Positions 31,440-33,670 of a DNA stretch of 33,670 nt are shown here, one piece after another. The translations under genes and the position numbers were made by a program. Below the pieces are notes generated by a model that saw nothing but the letters and a program-made list of their open reading frames with translations, was not told where the DNA came from and searched no databases. How positions within the stretch are numbered: the first letter of the stretch is position 1; each line of letters begins with the position of its first letter. The stretch lies in NCBI GenBank assembly GCA_963778375.1, contig CAVZTX010000009.1, positions 1 through 33,670 on the forward strand, in the 5' to 3' direction. Origin of the DNA: CAVZTX01 sp963778375. Its GTDB lineage: Bacteria > Chloroflexota > Ktedonobacteria > Ktedonobacterales > Ktedonobacteraceae.

Positions 31440-31649
31440 TTATAGCAAGATTATATCTCAAAGACTGGCAGAGAGGGACAAAGTGTTTCTGATGACCGCT
31501 AAGTGGTCAGTAGCCATTTCTCGTTTTTTGTGCAAATGCTCATTGAAAATGTTACCACTTAATAGTTGAGTTTACCTCACACTGGTTGACGCTTCACGCT
31601 GTATGACCACATTCTAGCTGAGACTGCACTAGTGGAAATAGATGATATA

Positions 31650-32114
31650 ATGCAATTTATGAGTACACCCTTTGTTCCAGAGAACTTTCAAGTTCCTGAA
31701 AAGCTAGAGACTGATCAATTTAGACTTCGCACGTTAACAGTCAATGATGTGGTGAAGGACTACGATGCAGTTATGACCAGCATTGACCACCTGCAAGGAG
31801 TATTTGGGAAGCGTTCTACATGGCCATCTGAGTTAACTCTTGAACAAGATTTAATTGATTTAGGCTGGCATCAAAAAGAATTCCAACGCAGAACCTCTTT
31901 TGCCTACACCGTTATGAACCTCCATGAAAGCCAGTGCTTAGGGTGTGTGTACTTGTTCCCCTCTCAAAACGAGGAGGTAGATGCTGAAATCTATTTGTGG
32001 GTCAGACAAAGTGAGTTTGATAAAGGCTTAGACCCGATTTTATTTGATACTGTTCGCAACTGGATAACAAACGTGTGGCCTTTTAAGAATGTTCTGTATC
32101 CTGGTAGGGAATGA
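31650..32114 (+). CDS. GNAT-like acetyltransferase, possibly truncated
   Basis: About 154 residues resembling GNAT-fold proteins with the signature FVPENFQVPEKLETDQFRLR near the N terminus, LTLEQDLIDLGWHQKEF, FAYTVMNLHESQCLGCVYLF (beta4 and the turn before the CoA loop) and AEIYLWVRQSEFDKGLDPIL. A clear Q/RxxGxG/A acetyl-CoA loop is not obvious, so activity is uncertain. It ends at YPGRE-stop, slightly earlier than expected for this group, and the same frame stays open for 36 more codons after the TGA. Start choice: ATG 31650 or 31659; a TATAAT at 31646-31651 overlaps the first and lies 8 nt before the second, so a leaderless start at 31659 is possible. Confidence 0.65.
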   Translation: MQFMSTPFVPENFQVPEKLETDQFRLRTLTVNDVVKDYDAVMTSIDHLQGVFGKRSTWPSELTLEQDLIDLGWHQKEFQRRTSFAYTVMNLHESQCLGCVYLFPSQNEEVDAEIYLWVRQSEFDKGLDPILFDTVRNWITNVWPFKNVLYPGRE

Positions 32115-32279
32115 ACAATTTACTTCAATGCCATACTCAACTATTGCATTGCACTTGTTGGTTGTCAAATGGATGAGAATACAGGGAAAGGGAATGCGTT
32201 TGGTGTGTGGAAAGTTGCAAAATAATAGGTTTCTCTCTTTTCTGTCATCCAGAAATGAGATATTGAAAGAAAGGCCATT

Positions 32280-32999
32280 ATGGCAACTCCACTCACTGGA
32301 ACCGTAGCACTCATTGGCGCTGGCGAATACCTGCCAACGATTCTGCCAGTAGACAAAATGCTACTCCAACTCCTTACCGAACCCCCACGTGTCGTCGTGG
32401 TTCCCACCGCAGCAGCCCCTGACGGTCCAGGCGTTCCAGAACGTTGGGCAAAAATGGGCGTCGAACACTTCGCCCAACTCAATGTAACAGCCGAGCCGGT
32501 TATGCTTCTCAATCGCCTAAATGCCGACGATCCCAAAATAGCCGACCAGCTAGCCTCCGCGAATTTTATCTACTTCTCCGGCGGCAAGCCTCGCTACTTA
32601 CTTGAAACATTGCAGGGAACAGCCTCCTGGCAATCCATCCTCAAAGTCTTTGCCTCTGGCGGCATCATAGCGGGCTGTTCCGCCGGAGCAATGGTACTCG
32701 GCGAAGAAATGTTTGACTTCCCCCAACTCTGGCGCACCATCCCGGCGCTCGGCCTTGTACCTGGCATCTCCGTCATCCCCCACTTCGACGAAATGCCCTC
32801 GTGGCTCACCTATCCCATCTCTCCCGCCAAACGCAAAACCACTGTCGTCGGCATCGACGGCTCAACAGCCCTCATCGGCTCCAACGGCCAATGGACTGTA
32901 TCTGGCCGAGGCGGCATCACAGTCTTCTCAGGCAAATCCAAAACCCGTTACGTCACAGGCCAAGACGTACCACTCAATCTACTCCCCCAGACCTCGTAG
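32280..32999 (+). CDS. Peptidase S51-like / class I glutamine-amidotransferase-like protein
   Basis: A 239-residue protein of the S51 (peptidase E/cyanophycinase) fold. The serine nucleophile elbow is AGCSAGAMVLGE with Ser134. An upstream FIYFSGGKPRYLLETL (about 96-111) matches the GG-x-P-region of the family, and the N terminus GTVALIGAGEYLP opens the Rossmann-like core. Peptidase E cleaves Asp-X dipeptides and cyanophycinase cleaves cyanophycin; this group is usually annotated only by fold, so the substrate is unknown. AAAGG lies 6 nt before the ATG. The downstream palindromic repeat overlaps its stop. Confidence 0.82.
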   Translation: MATPLTGTVALIGAGEYLPTILPVDKMLLQLLTEPPRVVVVPTAAAPDGPGVPERWAKMGVEHFAQLNVTAEPVMLLNRLNADDPKIADQLASANFIYFSGGKPRYLLETLQGTASWQSILKVFASGGIIAGCSAGAMVLGEEMFDFPQLWRTIPALGLVPGISVIPHFDEMPSWLTYPISPAKRKTTVVGIDGSTALIGSNGQWTVSGRGGITVFSGKSKTRYVTGQDVPLNLLPQTS

Positions 33000-33002
33000 G
33001 GC

Positions 33003-33034
33003 GCGATTCATCGCCGCCACCGCCGATTTATCGG
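33003..33034. repeat. Twin-hairpin dispersed-type repeat
   Basis: GCGAT-TC-ATCGC (33003-33014) and CCGAT-TT-ATCGG (33023-33034) are two adjacent 5-bp stems with 2-nt loops, followed by CCTGCACCC. The block starts right at the stop of the S51-like gene. From memory this pattern resembles a short interspersed repeat of Ktedonobacteria. The rest of the gap to 33264 holds nothing I recognise, and no preQ1 riboswitch is visible. Confidence 0.6.
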
Positions 33035-33264
33035 CCCTGCACCCAACCCCACGTATCCTGATTATTTTCAAAACTCACTATTGACTCTGCGGCTTCATCC
33101 CACATCAGTCGTAGCACTTGTACAACACCCTACCTTGTGCTACCATGTCCTCAATCCAACAACAGCATAGAGCCATCAGTTTCTAAACAATCAGCCACAT
33201 AGGCAACAACAAAACGGCTCTAATCCAACCGCAACCAACAACAATAGGAGCAACCGAAGCACTC

Positions 33265-33670
33265 ATGGACACACAAACACGCACACCCGGCAAATACGGC
33301 ACCGAAGAAATCGAATCAAATCAACTAGAAGCATGGCCCAATTCAAACCCGGAGCGCGACTACGTAGCGCACATGGAAATACCCGAATTTACCTGCCTCT
33401 GCCCCCGATCAGGCTTCCCCGACTTCGCCACCATCATCATTGACTACGTACCCGATACCCACGTCGTCGAGCTAAAAAGCCTCAAACTCTACATCAACAA
33501 GTATCGCAACCGCCAAATCAGTCACGAAGCCGCAACCAACACCATCCTCAACGACCTCATCGCCCTCCTCTCACCCCGCTGGATGCGCGTCGTCGCCGAC
33601 TTCACCGTACGTGGCAACATCAAAACCATCATCTTCGCTGAACATACCACCCCTGAATACAACGGCCCCC
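33265..33670 (+). CDS. queF: NADPH-dependent 7-cyano-7-deazaguanine reductase QueF (partial)
   Basis: The first 135 residues of the queuosine-pathway enzyme that reduces preQ0 to preQ1, cut by the window end. The QueF core is clear: FTCLCPRSGFPDFATIIIDY, with catalytic-type Cys46 and Asp53; VVELKSLKLYINKYRN, with the substrate-binding Glu69 and the QueF E-x-KS-x-K motif; then ISHEAATNTILNDL and FTVRGNIKT. The length fits the short (unimodular, about 150-165 residues) form, so only the last 20-30 residues are missing. The start is ATG 33265; AGGAG lies 14 nt upstream, rather far, with GAAG closer. No preQ1 riboswitch or promoter was recognised upstream. Confidence 0.9.
   Translation, partial: MDTQTRTPGKYGTEEIESNQLEAWPNSNPERDYVAHMEIPEFTCLCPRSGFPDFATIIIDYVPDTHVVELKSLKLYINKYRNRQISHEAATNTILNDLIALLSPRWMRVVADFTVRGNIKTIIFAEHTTPEYNGP

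Noticed and set aside
33035..33264. preQ1 riboswitch before queF
   Set aside because: No short C-rich-loop hairpin followed by an A-rich tail over the ribosome site was found.

Overview
The window looks like the chromosome of a Chloroflexota bacterium, probably of class Ktedonobacteria. This is inferred from gene content, not from a marker gene. The pointers are a class III cyclase/NB-ARC/TPR regulator, an Agl23-like (TIGR03663) gene beside Chlor_Arch_YYY (DUF2298/TIGR03662) membrane proteins, an F420-type PPOX protein, and short palindromic repeats scattered between genes. Promoters are recognisable sigma-70 types and ribosome sites are usually AGGAG-like, with several TTG or GTG starts.

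Layout. 0.2-1.0 kb: secreted LysM/Rpf-like muralytic enzyme with a strong terminator. 1.25-4.2 kb: cyclase-ATPase-TPR regulator split by one extra base. 4.2-5.3 kb: M19 dipeptidase. 5.5-6.7 kb: orphan IS605-type TnpB with a probable omega-RNA/right end. 6.8-11.3 kb: small membrane zinc-ribbon protein, a kinase-receiver-kinase hybrid sensor and a quinone oxidoreductase. 11.3-12.2 kb: nitrilase-family amidohydrolase. 12.2-13.9 kb: a decayed fic gene with an internal tandem duplication and a palindromic insertion, behind a still good-looking promoter and operator. 14.1-15.9 kb: NUDIX hydrolase, methyltransferase stub, RidA-like protein and a frameshifted methyltransferase. 16.0-25.5 kb (minus): one promoter-to-terminator unit encoding a PMT-YYY fusion, a stand-alone YYY protein and an Agl23-like protein. 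25.7-28.4 kb: divergent PstI/BsuBI-type restriction-modification pair. 28.4-29.5 kb: clpC deletion remnant. 29.6-31.4 kb (minus): VOC protein, ROK kinase, PPOX protein. 31.6-33.7 kb: GNAT protein, S51-like peptidase and the start of queF, cut by the window end.

The most interesting region is the 9.5-kb polytopic membrane cluster. It combines three very hydrophobic proteins of families whose function is unknown or only partly known, one of them a fusion of a lipid-sugar-dependent glycosyltransferase-like half with a YYY half. I infer an envelope glycosylation or glycan-export role. Two of the three genes are interrupted in this sequence (an in-frame TAG plus single-base shifts).

A second theme is gene breakage. 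Four large genes are restored by removing exactly one base each, which could be sequence error or real. The fic and clpC copies are clearly decayed. All functional statements rest on motifs read by eye; no database search was run.
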